DNA from: CAWDYA01 sp963806495
Lineage (GTDB): Bacteria; Acidobacteriota; Polarisedimenticolia; JACPZX01; DASXTC01
Assembly (NCBI GenBank): GCA_963806495.1
Contig: CAWDYA010000005.1
Coordinates: 186,001 to 250,000, forward strand
Direction: 5' to 3'
Length of the DNA: 64,000 nucleotides
Shown here: piece after piece, positions 9,941 to 19,121 of the stretch
Position numbering within the stretch: the stretch's first letter is position 1
How the letters are laid out: every line of letters begins with the position of its first letter
Program-made: the position numbers and the translations under genes
Notes under the pieces: model-generated
Told to the model about the DNA's origin: nothing
The model's input: the letters and a program-made list of their open reading frames with translations, nothing else
Database searches by the model: none

Positions 9941-11128
9941 ATGCCGATTGAAGTTCTGATTGTCAACGGAGCCCGCACACCCATGGGCGAGTACAACGGG
10001 ATGCTGCGCAATCTCACCGAGATCGAGCTGGGCGCCCACGCCGCCCGCTCAGCCCTTTCCCGATCCGGCATCGCGGCCGAAGCCGTGGATCACGTGGTCT
10101 TCGGCAACGCTCTGCAAACCAGCGGCAACGCCATCTACGGCGCAAGGCACGTGGCGCTGAAGTCCGGGGTCCCGGACAAGGTCCCCGCGCTGACCGTCAA
10201 CCGAATCTGCGGCTCCGGGATCCAGTCCGTGGTCTCCGGGGCGCAGCTCATGATGCTCTCCGAGGCGGAGATCGTCCTCGCCGGGGGGATGGAGAGCATG
10301 AGCCAGGCGCCCCACGTCATTCGCGGCCTGCGCACCGGTCTGCGTCTCGGGGAGGGCAAGCTCGAGGATCTGCTCACGACGGCGCTCCTGGACAGGCACT
10401 GCGGGCTGATGATGGCCCAGACCGCCGACGTCCTCGCGAAGGAGAAGGGGATCACGCGGGCCGAGGCCGACACCTATGCCCTTCTGAGCCAGAAGCGGGC
10501 CGCCGCCGCACGCGAGGCCGGCCGGCTTGCCGAGGAGATCGCTCCGGTCGAGATCAAGAAAAAGGGCAAGATCACCGTGTTCGACGTCGACGATCACATG
10601 CGACCCGAGACGACAGCCGAGGGGCTCGCGAAGCTGCCCGCGGTGTTCGGCACGGACCTGGTCACGGCCGGCAACGCGAGCGGCATCGTGGACGGTGGTG
10701 CCGCGGTGACGCTGGCGACCGCCGACCGGGCGCGGCGCGAGGGCCTCTCGCCGCTCGGCCGGATCGTTTCCTGGCACTACGAGGGCGTCGATCCGAGGAT
10801 CATGGGGATCGGGCCCGTGCCGGCCATCCGCGGGGCCCTGAAGAAGGCGGGGCTGGCGCCGGACGAGATCGACCTCTTCGAGATCAACGAGGCGTTCTCC
10901 GCCCAGTACCTCGCCGTGGAGAAGGAACTGAAGCTGGATCGGGACAAGGTCAACGTGAACGGCGGGGCGATCGCGCTGGGGCACCCTCTCGGCGCCACGG
11001 GCACCCGTCTCGTGCTGACGCTCCTGCTGGAGATGAAGCGTCGCGGGGCGCGGTACGGCATCGCATCCGCCTGCATCGGGGGCGGACAGGGCATCGCGCT
11101 GCTCGTGGAATCCGTCAACAGGACATAG
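9941..11128 (+). CDS. atoB: Acetyl-CoA C-acetyltransferase (thiolase)
   Basis: This thiolase condenses two acetyl-CoA to acetoacetyl-CoA or cleaves 3-ketoacyl-CoA. The 395-residue protein has the nucleophile cysteine in NRICGSGIQSV, the NEAFSAQYLAV loop, the catalytic histidine in GGAIALGHPLGATG and the second cysteine in CIGGGQGIAL, so all active-site residues are present. It is the first gene of a three-gene run with 3-hydroxyacyl-CoA dehydrogenase and enoyl-CoA hydratase, the order typical of butyryl-CoA synthesis or short-chain beta-oxidation. The direction of flux cannot be read from sequence. atoB, thlA and phaA are equally valid labels. Confidence 0.9.
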   Translation: MPIEVLIVNGARTPMGEYNGMLRNLTEIELGAHAARSALSRSGIAAEAVDHVVFGNALQTSGNAIYGARHVALKSGVPDKVPALTVNRICGSGIQSVVSGAQLMMLSEAEIVLAGGMESMSQAPHVIRGLRTGLRLGEGKLEDLLTTALLDRHCGLMMAQTADVLAKEKGITRAEADTYALLSQKRAAAAREAGRLAEEIAPVEIKKKGKITVFDVDDHMRPETTAEGLAKLPAVFGTDLVTAGNASGIVDGGAAVTLATADRARREGLSPLGRIVSWHYEGVDPRIMGIGPVPAIRGALKKAGLAPDEIDLFEINEAFSAQYLAVEKELKLDRDKVNVNGGAIALGHPLGATGTRLVLTLLLEMKRRGARYGIASACIGGGQGIALLVESVNRT

Positions 11129-11149
11129 GGGAAACCGGAGGAGAGACCG

Positions 11150-12043
11150 ATGGCGATCACGAAGGTGGGTGTTCTCGGATGCGGGCTCATGGGCTCGGGG
11201 ATCGCCCAGGTCTGCGCCCAGGCGGGCCACCAGACGCGGGTTCTCGAAGTATCACAGGATCTGGTGGACAAGGGGCTGGGGAAGATCGGCAGGTTCCTCG
11301 CGAAAGGCGTCGAGCGTGGCAAGATCACGGCGGAGGCGCGCGACAGGACGATGGGGAACCTCGAGGGCACCACCGACCTCGGTGCGCTCTCCGATTGCGA
11401 CCTGATCATCGAGGCTGTCGTCGAGAATCTCGGCGCGAAGCTCGACATGTTCAAGCGTCTCGACGAAGTCTGCGGCCCGAGGGCCATCTTCGCCTCCAAC
11501 ACTTCATCGCTCTCGATCACGGAGCTCGCCGCCGGCACCGGACGGCCACACAGATTCGTCGGAATGCACTTCTTCAACCCCGTGCCGCTGATGAAGCTGG
11601 TCGAGGTGGTCCGGACGATCATGACCGAAGACGCCGTCTTCGAGGAGGCTCTGGCCTTCGTGGGGACCCTCTCGAAAACGCCGATCCGCACGTCAGACAA
11701 GACCGGGTTCATCGTCAACCGTCTCCTGGTGCCCTACATCCTCGACGCCATCCGCGCCCTGGAAGAGGGCGTCGGGTCCATCCAGGACATCGACGAGGCG
11801 ATGCGTCTGGGCTGCGGCTACCCGATGGGCCCGTTCACCCTCCTCGACCTGGTCGGGCTCGACACGACCTACCACATTGCCAACGTCTTCTTCGAGGAGT
11901 TCCGCGAGCGTCGGTTCGCTTCCCCGCCGCTTCTCAAGCGGATGGTGCTCGCCGGGTTTCATGGACGGAAGACGGGCAGGGGGTTCTACGACTACAGCGG
12001 GGACGCGCCGGTGCCCAACAACTTCCTCATCGGGGGTGCGTGA
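11150..12043 (+). CDS. hbd: 3-hydroxybutyryl-CoA dehydrogenase
   Basis: This enzyme interconverts acetoacetyl-CoA and 3-hydroxybutyryl-CoA using NAD(P). The 297-residue protein begins with a Rossmann nucleotide site (KVGVLGCGLMGSGIAQVCAQ), has the central SNTSSLSITELA, the catalytic histidine in GMHFFNPVPLMKLVEVV and the C-terminal helical domain with GYPMGPFTLLDLVGLD and GRKTGRGFYDY. It follows the thiolase by 21 bases with GGAGGAG before its ATG and overlaps the next gene by one base. It therefore sits in one operon with thiolase and hydratase. Confidence 0.93.
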   Translation: MAITKVGVLGCGLMGSGIAQVCAQAGHQTRVLEVSQDLVDKGLGKIGRFLAKGVERGKITAEARDRTMGNLEGTTDLGALSDCDLIIEAVVENLGAKLDMFKRLDEVCGPRAIFASNTSSLSITELAAGTGRPHRFVGMHFFNPVPLMKLVEVVRTIMTEDAVFEEALAFVGTLSKTPIRTSDKTGFIVNRLLVPYILDAIRALEEGVGSIQDIDEAMRLGCGYPMGPFTLLDLVGLDTTYHIANVFFEEFRERRFASPPLLKRMVLAGFHGRKTGRGFYDYSGDAPVPNNFLIGGA

Positions 12044-12825
12044 TGGCGTTCGAGAACATCCAGTACGAGGTCAGGGATCGGGTCGCGTTTCTCACGATCA
12101 ATCGTCCCGAGAAGCTCAACGCGCTCAACCGAAAGACGGTGGAGGAAATCGACTGCGCGGTGGCGGGGGCGGGAGCCGATCCCGACGTGATGGCGCTGGT
12201 GATCACGGGCGCCGGCCCAAAGGCGTTCGTCGCGGGGGCCGACATCGGCGAGCTCGCGCAACAGACACCCATGGGAGGCAAGGAGTACTCGATCTACGGC
12301 CAGAAGGTCCTGGACCGAATCGAGCGGCTCGGCAAGGTGGTCATCGCAGCCGTCAATGGCTACGCGCTCGGTGGAGGCTGCGAGCTGGCCCTCGCATGCA
12401 ACGTGCGCGTGGCCTCGGAAAACGCTAAGCTCGGCCTGCCGGAAGTGACGCTGGGAATTATCCCCGGGTTCGGCGGGACGCAGCGTCTGGCAAGGACCGT
12501 GGGGCGCGGAAAGGCCCTCGAGATGATCCTCTCCGGTGAGATGATCGACGCGAAGGAGGCCCACCGGATCGGGCTCGTCAACCGCCTCGTCCCCGAGGGA
12601 GAGGCTGTCCAGGCCGCGGAGGCCCTGGCCCGCACGATCATCGCCCGCGGACCGGTGGCCGTGCGCCTCGCGATCGAGGCGGTGAATCGTGGGCTCGAAA
12701 TGCCGCTGCCCGAGGGGCTCCTCCTCGAGGCGGCCCTGTTCGGGCTGGTGGCCACGAGTGAGGACTTCAAAGAGGGCACGAGTGCCTTCATCGAGAAACG
12801 AAAGGCCCGCTTCCAGGGCCGCTGA
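12043..12825 (+). CDS. crt: Enoyl-CoA hydratase (crotonase)
   Basis: Crotonase adds water to crotonyl-CoA or other short enoyl-CoA. The 260-residue protein has the oxyanion-hole segments AFVAGADIGELA and VNGYALGGGCELALACNVR, and the catalytic glutamates in the E(L)A and LPEVTLGIIPGFGGTQRL regions. The TGATG overlap with hbd indicates translational coupling. Together with the thiolase and dehydrogenase it completes three steps between acetyl-CoA and crotonyl-CoA. The acyl-CoA dehydrogenases at 17972 and 19122 could carry the remaining redox step. Confidence 0.92.
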   Translation: MAFENIQYEVRDRVAFLTINRPEKLNALNRKTVEEIDCAVAGAGADPDVMALVITGAGPKAFVAGADIGELAQQTPMGGKEYSIYGQKVLDRIERLGKVVIAAVNGYALGGGCELALACNVRVASENAKLGLPEVTLGIIPGFGGTQRLARTVGRGKALEMILSGEMIDAKEAHRIGLVNRLVPEGEAVQAAEALARTIIARGPVAVRLAIEAVNRGLEMPLPEGLLLEAALFGLVATSEDFKEGTSAFIEKRKARFQGR

Positions 12826-12851
12826 CACGTCATCACCCGACGGCCCTCACG

Positions 12852-15008
12852 ATGTCGCTGGCCCGTAGCCTGAGGTTTCTCCTGCTGCTGGGGCTCGCGG
12901 CCCTGGTGGCCTCCGTGGTTTTCAGCCTGATCTCCAATGCCCGTGTCAACCTCCTCTCGCGCGACGACGACTCCGCGATGCAGACCGAGGAAGGCGATCG
13001 GATCGCCCAACGCGCGGAGAACGTCGAGATCCTGCGCACGCACGAAGGCAAAGCCACCCTCCGCCTGAAGGCCAGCGAGTCGCGCACGCACACCAGCGGA
13101 GAGCAGGAACTCTCCTCGGTGACCTTCCGGCTGTTCGACTCCTCCGGTGCCGAGACGGTGGTGGAGGCTCCGTCGGCGGCTTCGAGACCTCCCGTGATGA
13201 GCGGCGGCGTCGTTCACGCATCCGCGCCGGGCACCCCGCAGGCGCCGGCGCCTGAAGGCCCGCTCGGAGGCATCGGCTCCTGGGTGCTCCAGGGGGGCGT
13301 CACGGTGCACGCGCGCGGTGACTTCGTGCTCAACACCCCCAGCCTTGTGTACGCCGAGGATGAAGGCCGTGTGCGCGGCAACGAGCGCGTGGCCTTCACA
13401 CGCGGACCTGCGACGGGAAACGCCACGGGGGTGACCTACGATGTCGACGGTCAGACCTTCCGCTTTCTCCACGACGTCGTCGCGTCGATGGCGATCGGCG
13501 GTCTCGGCCAGGTCACCCTCCACGCCCGCGCGGCCGACTACGACATCGCCTCCAACCGGTTCGAGATGCTCGACTATCACGCGGGAACACAGCGGGGCGA
13601 GACTCTCACCGGAGCTCGGCTGGTCGCGACCTTCCGCGAAGGAGGCGGGATCGCGCGGCTCGAAGGGGACCAGGGGTTCGAGCTCGAGACCTCGCACGCC
13701 GTCCCGGGGCCGGAGGACGGCGGCCCTCTCTCACGGCTCCTGGCTCTCGAGGGGACGCGTGTCATGAGGGGCAGGCAGATCGCCGTCACTTTCAACGAAG
13801 CCTCCGATCCGACCTCCATCGAAGTCACCGGAGAGGCCAACCTCACCGCAGCGGAGAATGGCAATGGCGGGGCCCCCGCGAGCATCGCGGCCGAGACGCT
13901 CGTCTTCGACCTGGTCGCAGGGAACCTGAGCAGGGCACGCGCCATCGGCGATGTCGACCTGAAGGGAGCCACCGACGAGGGAGAGGCGGGCGGCTTCCAT
14001 CTCCTGAGCGAGAATCTCGACGCGGCATTCGACCCGAACCTTGGATCGATCCTCAAGGTCGAGGGCGAAGGGGAGATCGAGCTGTCGGACCAGGGGATCG
14101 AGAGTCATGGCAGCAGGACCTTTCTCGACCCGAACACCGACGTCGTCACCCTGACGGGTGAGGAGGGGCATCCGGCCAGCGCCACATGGATGGATCGGAG
14201 GATCCAGGCGCAGGGCATCCAGGCGGATCGACGGAGCAAGACGCTCACCGCGACCGGCAGCGTGCGCGCGAGCTACAGACCGACGCCTTCGGCGCCCGGG
14301 AGCCCCTCGGCCGGCGACGGCGCGGTCCCGTTCTTCAGGGCAGGGGAAACGATCCACGCGATGGCGGATTTCCTCACTCTCGCCGACAGGGGGGCGGTGG
14401 CGCACTATCGCGACCACGTGAGGCTCTGGCAGGGAGAGAACCGTCTGGAGGCGTCACGCGTCGATCTGCGGGAAAGCTCCGGCACGCTCGAGGCGAAAGG
14501 GGACGTCATCAGCACCTTCAGGCAGCCGCCACCGGCGGGGCAGGCCGCGTCGGCGAAACCGGCCGATCAGATCGTCACCGTGGCTTCCGGGTCGATGCAG
14601 TACAACAGGAACGACAACCGGATCGTCTACGAGGGAAACGTCCTCGTGACCCAGGGAACGATGCGCGTCACCGCGGACACGATCACGGTGACCCTCACAT
14701 CCGATGGCGGCGCCGCGCGCCTGATCGAGGCGTCCGGGGGGGTCACGCTCAGGGATGGGGACCGCCTGGGCAAGGGCGATCGCATGCTCGCCGACATGGA
14801 GGCCGACACCGTGAAATTGACCGGCACCGGACGCGAGGCGACGATACAAGATCTTTCTGGTCAACAAGTTGTGCGAGGCAGCTCGTTGACTTTGGACCGT
14901 GCCGGTGATAAGATTCTGGTCGAATCCGAAGTAGGAGGCCGGACCTGGATCACGCTCAAGCCACGGCAGAAAGGAGAGCCGGCCGTTGTCCCAAACCCTC
15001 ACGACTGA
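12852..15008 (+). CDS. LPS export protein, LptC/LptA-like multidomain
   Basis: A 718-residue protein with an N-terminal membrane anchor (residues about 5-25) and then a long beta-rich periplasmic region. The first part, with GDRIAQRAENVEILRTHEG and LYVYAEDEG-like repeats, resembles LptC. Later stretches such as ITVTLTSDGGAARLIEASGG, VTLRDGDRLGKGDRMLAD and VASGSMQYNRNDNRIVYEGN are typical OstA/LptA repeats. In E. coli, LptC and LptA are separate proteins of about 190 residues that bridge LPS from the inner to the outer membrane. Here both appear in one chain with extra OstA-like repeats. It overlaps lptB by 23 bases. The family call is firm; the exact domain borders are not. Confidence 0.75.
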   Translation: MSLARSLRFLLLLGLAALVASVVFSLISNARVNLLSRDDDSAMQTEEGDRIAQRAENVEILRTHEGKATLRLKASESRTHTSGEQELSSVTFRLFDSSGAETVVEAPSAASRPPVMSGGVVHASAPGTPQAPAPEGPLGGIGSWVLQGGVTVHARGDFVLNTPSLVYAEDEGRVRGNERVAFTRGPATGNATGVTYDVDGQTFRFLHDVVASMAIGGLGQVTLHARAADYDIASNRFEMLDYHAGTQRGETLTGARLVATFREGGGIARLEGDQGFELETSHAVPGPEDGGPLSRLLALEGTRVMRGRQIAVTFNEASDPTSIEVTGEANLTAAENGNGGAPASIAAETLVFDLVAGNLSRARAIGDVDLKGATDEGEAGGFHLLSENLDAAFDPNLGSILKVEGEGEIELSDQGIESHGSRTFLDPNTDVVTLTGEEGHPASATWMDRRIQAQGIQADRRSKTLTATGSVRASYRPTPSAPGSPSAGDGAVPFFRAGETIHAMADFLTLADRGAVAHYRDHVRLWQGENRLEASRVDLRESSGTLEAKGDVISTFRQPPPAGQAASAKPADQIVTVASGSMQYNRNDNRIVYEGNVLVTQGTMRVTADTITVTLTSDGGAARLIEASGGVTLRDGDRLGKGDRMLADMEADTVKLTGTGREATIQDLSGQQVVRGSSLTLDRAGDKILVESEVGGRTWITLKPRQKGEPAVVPNPHD

Positions 15009-15714
15009 GGCCCTCAGCAAATCCTATCGCGGACGGCAGGTCATCCGCGACATCTCGATAACGATACGCGGTGGTGAGGTGGTCGGGCTGCTCGGACCCA
15101 ATGGGGCCGGCAAGACCACGACCTTCTCGTGCGTCCTGGGGCTCGTCCCACCCGACGGCGGGAAGGTCCTGCTCAACGGCGACGACATCACACGGCTCCC
15201 GATGTACATGCGGGCCCGACGGGGCATCGGCTACCTGCCCCAGGAGGCGTCGGTATTCCGCCGGATGACGGTCGAGCAGAACCTCCTGGCGATCCTCGAG
15301 ACGCTCGGCATGCGATCTCAGGAGGTCGCCAGGCGCGCAGGCACCCTCCTCAACGAGTTCGGTATCGCCCACCTGGCGCGCCAGCGTGCATCAACCCTGT
15401 CGGGCGGCGAGCGCCGCCGGCTGGAGATCGCGCGCGCGCTGACGACCAGCCCGTCCTTCATTCTCCTGGACGAGCCGTTCGCGGGAATCGACCCGAAGGC
15501 GCGATACGATCTCCAGCAGGTCGTGGCACTTCTCAAGGAGCGCGGCCTCGGCATTCTGGTGACGGACCACAATGTCCGCGAGACTTTACAAATCACCGAT
15601 AGGGCGTACATTATTCACGACGGAGTCATCTTCAAGACAGGAACACCGGAGGCGCTCGCGACGGATCCGGGTGTCAGGGATGTCTATCTGGGTGAGCAGT
15701 TCACCTTGAACTAG
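14986..15714 (+). CDS. lptB: LPS export ABC transporter ATPase LptB
   Basis: LptB powers extraction of LPS from the inner membrane together with LptF and LptG. The 242-residue ATPase has Walker A (GPNGAGKTTTFS), the Q-loop region YLPQEASVFRRM, signature LSGGERRRLEIARAL, Walker B FILLDEPFAGIDP and the switch histidine in VTDHNVRETL. The YLPQEASVFRRM and LDEPFAGIDP forms are LptB-like rather than generic. Start is TTG 14986 with GGAGAG upstream, overlapping the lptC/A-like gene. rpoN follows 38 bases later, the same order as in proteobacteria. Its membrane partners are encoded by the fused gene at 61605. Confidence 0.93.
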   Translation: MSQTLTTEALSKSYRGRQVIRDISITIRGGEVVGLLGPNGAGKTTTFSCVLGLVPPDGGKVLLNGDDITRLPMYMRARRGIGYLPQEASVFRRMTVEQNLLAILETLGMRSQEVARRAGTLLNEFGIAHLARQRASTLSGGERRRLEIARALTTSPSFILLDEPFAGIDPKARYDLQQVVALLKERGLGILVTDHNVRETLQITDRAYIIHDGVIFKTGTPEALATDPGVRDVYLGEQFTLN

Positions 15715-15752
15715 ATCACCCGTTCCACGCGAGAGGAGAGGAGCGCTACAGC

Positions 15753-17213
15753 ATGGCCCTGGAGCAACGGCTGAATCTCAAGATGAGCCAGAAGCTCATC
15801 ATGACGCCGTCGCTGCAGCAGGCGATAAAGCTCCTCCAGCTCTCGAAGCTCGAGCTCGTCAACGAGATCAACCAGGAGCTCGTCGAGAACCCCGTCCTCG
15901 AGGAGGGGCTCGAAACGATGGCTCCCGAGCAGCTCGAGAGCCAGACTCCCGACAAGAGCCCGGTCGACACCGACTCCACGGGCGACCGCGGCACCGTGGA
16001 CGAGGACGACTACGAGGCTTTCTGGCGGGACTACCTCGACAAGGGCTACGAGCCGCGCAGCCCCGCCGAACCAATCGAAGCGCCCTCGTTCGAGGCCACC
16101 CTCACCAAGCCCCAGAACCTGGCGGATCACCTCACCTGGCAGCTCGAGATGACCGTCACCGAGAACGGCCTGCACGAGGTCGCCGAGGCGATCATCGGCA
16201 ATCTCAACGAGGACGGGTACCTCGACGCGACGCTCGAGGAGATCCAGGCGATGGGCGAGGACATGGGCGGGCGCCGCTACCAGCCCGAAGAGGTGGAAAA
16301 GGCGATCGTGCTGGTGCAGGCCATGGACCCCGCCGGAGTGGCCGCCCGGGATCTCGCCGAATGCCTGCTGCTCCAGTTGCGTCACATCGGCCAGGAGGAG
16401 AGCCCCGCCGCGCGGATGGTGCGCGAGCACATGGATCTCCTCCAGTCGCACAAGTACCAGGAGATCGCTCAGAACATCGGCTGCACTCTGGATGAGGTGA
16501 TGCACGAGGTCGAGCTCATCAAGCATCTCGATCCGAGCCCGGGGCTCAAGTACAACAACAACCGGCATCAGTACGTGATCCCCGACGTCTATGTCATCAA
16601 GGATGACCTGGGAGAGTACAAGGTCGTGCTCAATGAGGACGGCCTGCCTCGCCTGAGGATCAGCAGGACGTACCGCAGGATGCTCGAGCGCGGCACCGAG
16701 AACGTCGATCGCGAGGCACGCGATTTCGTTCGTGAGAAGTTCCGCTCGGCCGTGCGCCTCATCAAGAGCCTCGACGAACGGCAACGGACCATCATGAAGG
16801 TCGCCGTCAGCCTCGTAAAGCACCAGCGCGATTTCCTGGAGCACGGTATCGAGCGGATACGTCCGTTGAGGCTGCGCGACGTGGCCGACGACATCCAGAT
16901 GCACGAATCCACGGTCAGCCGTGTGGTCCGCAACAAGTACATGTTCACGCCGAAGGGCCTGTTCGAGATGCGCTATTTCTTCCATGCTTCTGTGCCCGAC
17001 GACCGCGGAGGGGAGGTATCGTCCCTCAGCGTCAAGCAGAAGATCAAGGAGATCGTCGATGCCGAGAACGGCTCCCGCCCGCTGTCGGACGCCGCCATCG
17101 TCCGGATTCTCGAGGAGACCCATGGCGTGAAGGTCGCGCGCCGCACGGTCGCCAAGTACCGCGGAGAACTCAAAATCCTCTCCTCGGCCGATCGCAAGAC
17201 CCGATTCGCCTGA
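15753..17213 (+). CDS. rpoN: RNA polymerase sigma-54 factor
   Basis: Sigma-54 binds core polymerase and directs it to -24/-12 promoters that need an AAA+ activator. The 486-residue protein has region I (LNLKMSQKLIMTPSLQQAIK), an acidic region II, the core-binding domain and the C-terminal DNA-binding part with the RpoN box ARRTVAKYR near the end. All parts are present. RBS GAGAGG lies just upstream. Its place after lptB and before hpf is the classic order. No obvious sigma-54 activator gene lies in the window. Confidence 0.96.
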   Translation: MALEQRLNLKMSQKLIMTPSLQQAIKLLQLSKLELVNEINQELVENPVLEEGLETMAPEQLESQTPDKSPVDTDSTGDRGTVDEDDYEAFWRDYLDKGYEPRSPAEPIEAPSFEATLTKPQNLADHLTWQLEMTVTENGLHEVAEAIIGNLNEDGYLDATLEEIQAMGEDMGGRRYQPEEVEKAIVLVQAMDPAGVAARDLAECLLLQLRHIGQEESPAARMVREHMDLLQSHKYQEIAQNIGCTLDEVMHEVELIKHLDPSPGLKYNNNRHQYVIPDVYVIKDDLGEYKVVLNEDGLPRLRISRTYRRMLERGTENVDREARDFVREKFRSAVRLIKSLDERQRTIMKVAVSLVKHQRDFLEHGIERIRPLRLRDVADDIQMHESTVSRVVRNKYMFTPKGLFEMRYFFHASVPDDRGGEVSSLSVKQKIKEIVDAENGSRPLSDAAIVRILEETHGVKVARRTVAKYRGELKILSSADRKTRFA

Positions 17214-17243
17214 ACGGGTGAACATAATTTTCCGGAGAACCTC

Positions 17244-17801
17244 ATGAAACTCGACATCACCGGACGCAATATCGATGTCACGCCCGCCATTCGCGATTAC
17301 ACCCGGGACAAGTTCGCGAAGATCGAGAAGTGGATCGACGTCATCGAGACGCACGTCATCCTCTCGGTGGAGAAGCACCGGCACATCGTTGAGATCGTGC
17401 TCAAGGGGCGCCATCAGACCTTCACGGGCGCCGAGGAGACGGGGGACATGTACGCGTCCATCGGCAACGCCGTCGAAAAGATCGAAAAGCAGGTCCGGCG
17501 GCAGAAGGAGAAGGTGGCGGATCGCCGCAAGCATGGTCTGCCGGCCCCGGAGATCGCGGCGATGGCCCCGCTGAGCGGCCCCGAGGTCGAGGAGGAGGCG
17601 ACGCCCGCGGGCAACGCCTCCCCCCGGATCATCCGCTCCAACAACCACTCCATGAAGCCGATGTCTGCCGAGGACGCCGCGCTGGCCCTGGCGGGGTCGG
17701 AGCAGTCGTTCGTGGTCTTCCGCGATGCCGGCTCCCAGCGCATCAACGTTCTCTACCGGCGGAAGGACGGGCATCTGGGGCTGATCGACCCGGGAGAGTG
17801 A
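17244..17801 (+). CDS. hpf: Ribosome hibernation promoting factor, long form
   Basis: HPF binds the small ribosomal subunit in stationary phase and promotes 100S dimers. The 185-residue length marks the long form. The N-terminal domain (KLDITGRNIDVTPAIRDYTR to about residue 100) gives the ribosome-binding fold. A linker follows, then a C-terminal dimerisation domain (KPMSAEDAALALAGSEQSFV, then FRDAGSQRINVLYRRKDGHL). The gene follows rpoN by 30 bases with CGGAGAA as RBS. Long-form HPF alone dimerises ribosomes, whereas short forms need RMF. Confidence 0.93.
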   Translation: MKLDITGRNIDVTPAIRDYTRDKFAKIEKWIDVIETHVILSVEKHRHIVEIVLKGRHQTFTGAEETGDMYASIGNAVEKIEKQVRRQKEKVADRRKHGLPAPEIAAMAPLSGPEVEEEATPAGNASPRIIRSNNHSMKPMSAEDAALALAGSEQSFVVFRDAGSQRINVLYRRKDGHLGLIDPGE

Positions 17802-17824
17802 CCGTCCGGCCGGAGCGGCCCGTC

Positions 17825-17854
17825 TTGACAGGGCTTCAGCGCCACTGTTAGCAT
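17825..17854 (+). promoter_or_regulatory. Sigma-70-type promoter of the acyl-CoA dehydrogenase/mutase operon
   Basis: TTGACA at 17825-17830, 18-base spacer, TAGCAT at 17849-17854. The leader to the first ATG (17972) is about 110 bases. A short inverted repeat CTGTC/GACAG at 17865-17883 could be an operator just downstream of the transcription start, but it is weak. Confidence 0.55.
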
Positions 17855-17971
17855 ATCTCTCTATCTGTCAACGATTCAGACAGTTACCATACGTGTCGAC
17901 GGCATCCACCGGTCCCTCGCACGCGCCGCTGCGCGACGCTGAAGGACCCTCTCACCGACCGAGGTCCACCG

Positions 17972-19117
17972 ATGATCATCGAGCTCGACGAAGAACACAA
18001 AATGCTCAGGGAGAACATCCGGTCCTTCGCCGAGGCGGAGATTCGTCCCAAGGCCGCCGAGTACGACCGGACCCGCGCGTTTCCCTACCCGGAGGTTCGC
18101 AAGTGCGCGGAGCTGGGGCTCATGGGCGTCATGGTGCCCGAGCAGCACGGCGGCGCGGGGATGGACTCGCTCTCGTACGTGATGATCATCGAGGAGATCT
18201 CCCGCGTGGACGCGTCGCTCGGGGTCATCCTCTCGGTCAACAACTCGCTGTACTGCCACCCGATCTCGCAGTTCGGGACCGACGAGCAGAAGAAGAAGTT
18301 CCTCGAGCCGTACGCCCGGGGAGAGAAGATCGGCTGCTATTGCCTGACCGAGCCCGACGCCGGCTCCGACGCCGGAAGCCTCAGGACCTCGGCGCGCAAG
18401 GACGGCGACTCCTGGATTCTCAACGGCAGCAAGGTGTTCGTCACCAATGGAATCGCGGCCGACGCGGCCATCGTCTACGCCAAGACCGATCCGGATGCGC
18501 CGTCGTCCAAGGGTATCTCGGCCTTCATCGTGGAGAAGGACACACCCGGCTACAGCACCGGCAAGCCCGAGACGAAGCTCGGGATCACCTCCTCGGGGTC
18601 CGTCGAAATCGTACTGGACAACTGCCGCGTCCCGGCCGGCAACCTTCTCGGCGAGGTGGACAAGGGGTTCAAGATCGCGCTGCACACGCTCGACGGCGGG
18701 CGTATCGGCATCGCGGCGCAGGGGCTCGGGATCGCGCAGGGCGCCTTCGAAGAGGCTCTCCGCTACGCGAAGGAGCGCAAGCAGTTCGGCGTCCCGATCG
18801 CGAAGCACCAGGCGATCCAGTTCTACCTGGCGGACATGGCCACCGAGATCGACGCGGCCCGCCTCCTCACATACAAGGCGGCCACCGCGAAGGACTCCAA
18901 GGGGCGGTACACGCTCGAGGCCTCGATGGCCAAGCTCTTTGCGGCGGAGACCGCCAACAAGGTCGCCTACAAGGCGGTGCAGATCTTCGGCGGCTACGGA
19001 TACATCAACGAGTACCCGGTCGAGAGGTACTTCCGCGACGCGCGCATCTGCGAGTTGTACGAGGGGACATCCGAGATACAGCGTCTCGTCATCTCCTCGC
19101 ACATTCTCAAGCAGTAG
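17972..19117 (+). CDS. Acyl-CoA dehydrogenase (short-chain type)
   Basis: This FAD enzyme makes the alpha,beta-enoyl-CoA from a saturated acyl-CoA and passes electrons to electron-transferring flavoprotein. The 381-residue protein has the FAD/substrate motif CLTEPDAGSDAGSLRT, LNGSKVFVTNG, IFGGYGYINEYPVERYFRDA and the catalytic glutamate in LYEGTSEIQRL, at the position used by short-chain (butyryl-CoA) enzymes. It is the first gene of a run with a paralogue and a B12-dependent mutase, so butyryl- or isobutyryl-CoA is a plausible substrate. That substrate call is inference. GAGGT precedes the ATG. Confidence 0.9.
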   Translation: MIIELDEEHKMLRENIRSFAEAEIRPKAAEYDRTRAFPYPEVRKCAELGLMGVMVPEQHGGAGMDSLSYVMIIEEISRVDASLGVILSVNNSLYCHPISQFGTDEQKKKFLEPYARGEKIGCYCLTEPDAGSDAGSLRTSARKDGDSWILNGSKVFVTNGIAADAAIVYAKTDPDAPSSKGISAFIVEKDTPGYSTGKPETKLGITSSGSVEIVLDNCRVPAGNLLGEVDKGFKIALHTLDGGRIGIAAQGLGIAQGAFEEALRYAKERKQFGVPIAKHQAIQFYLADMATEIDAARLLTYKAATAKDSKGRYTLEASMAKLFAAETANKVAYKAVQIFGGYGYINEYPVERYFRDARICELYEGTSEIQRLVISSHILKQ

Positions 19118-19121
19118 CCGC

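Noticed and set aside
15711..17774. 687-residue minus-strand frame opposite rpoN and hpf
   Set aside because: Shadow of two well-supported genes; no family motif and no ribosome binding site.
17865..17883. Inverted repeat CTGTC/GACAG as an operator for the mutase operon
   Set aside because: Only five base pairs; such repeats occur by chance, so it is mentioned only with the promoter.
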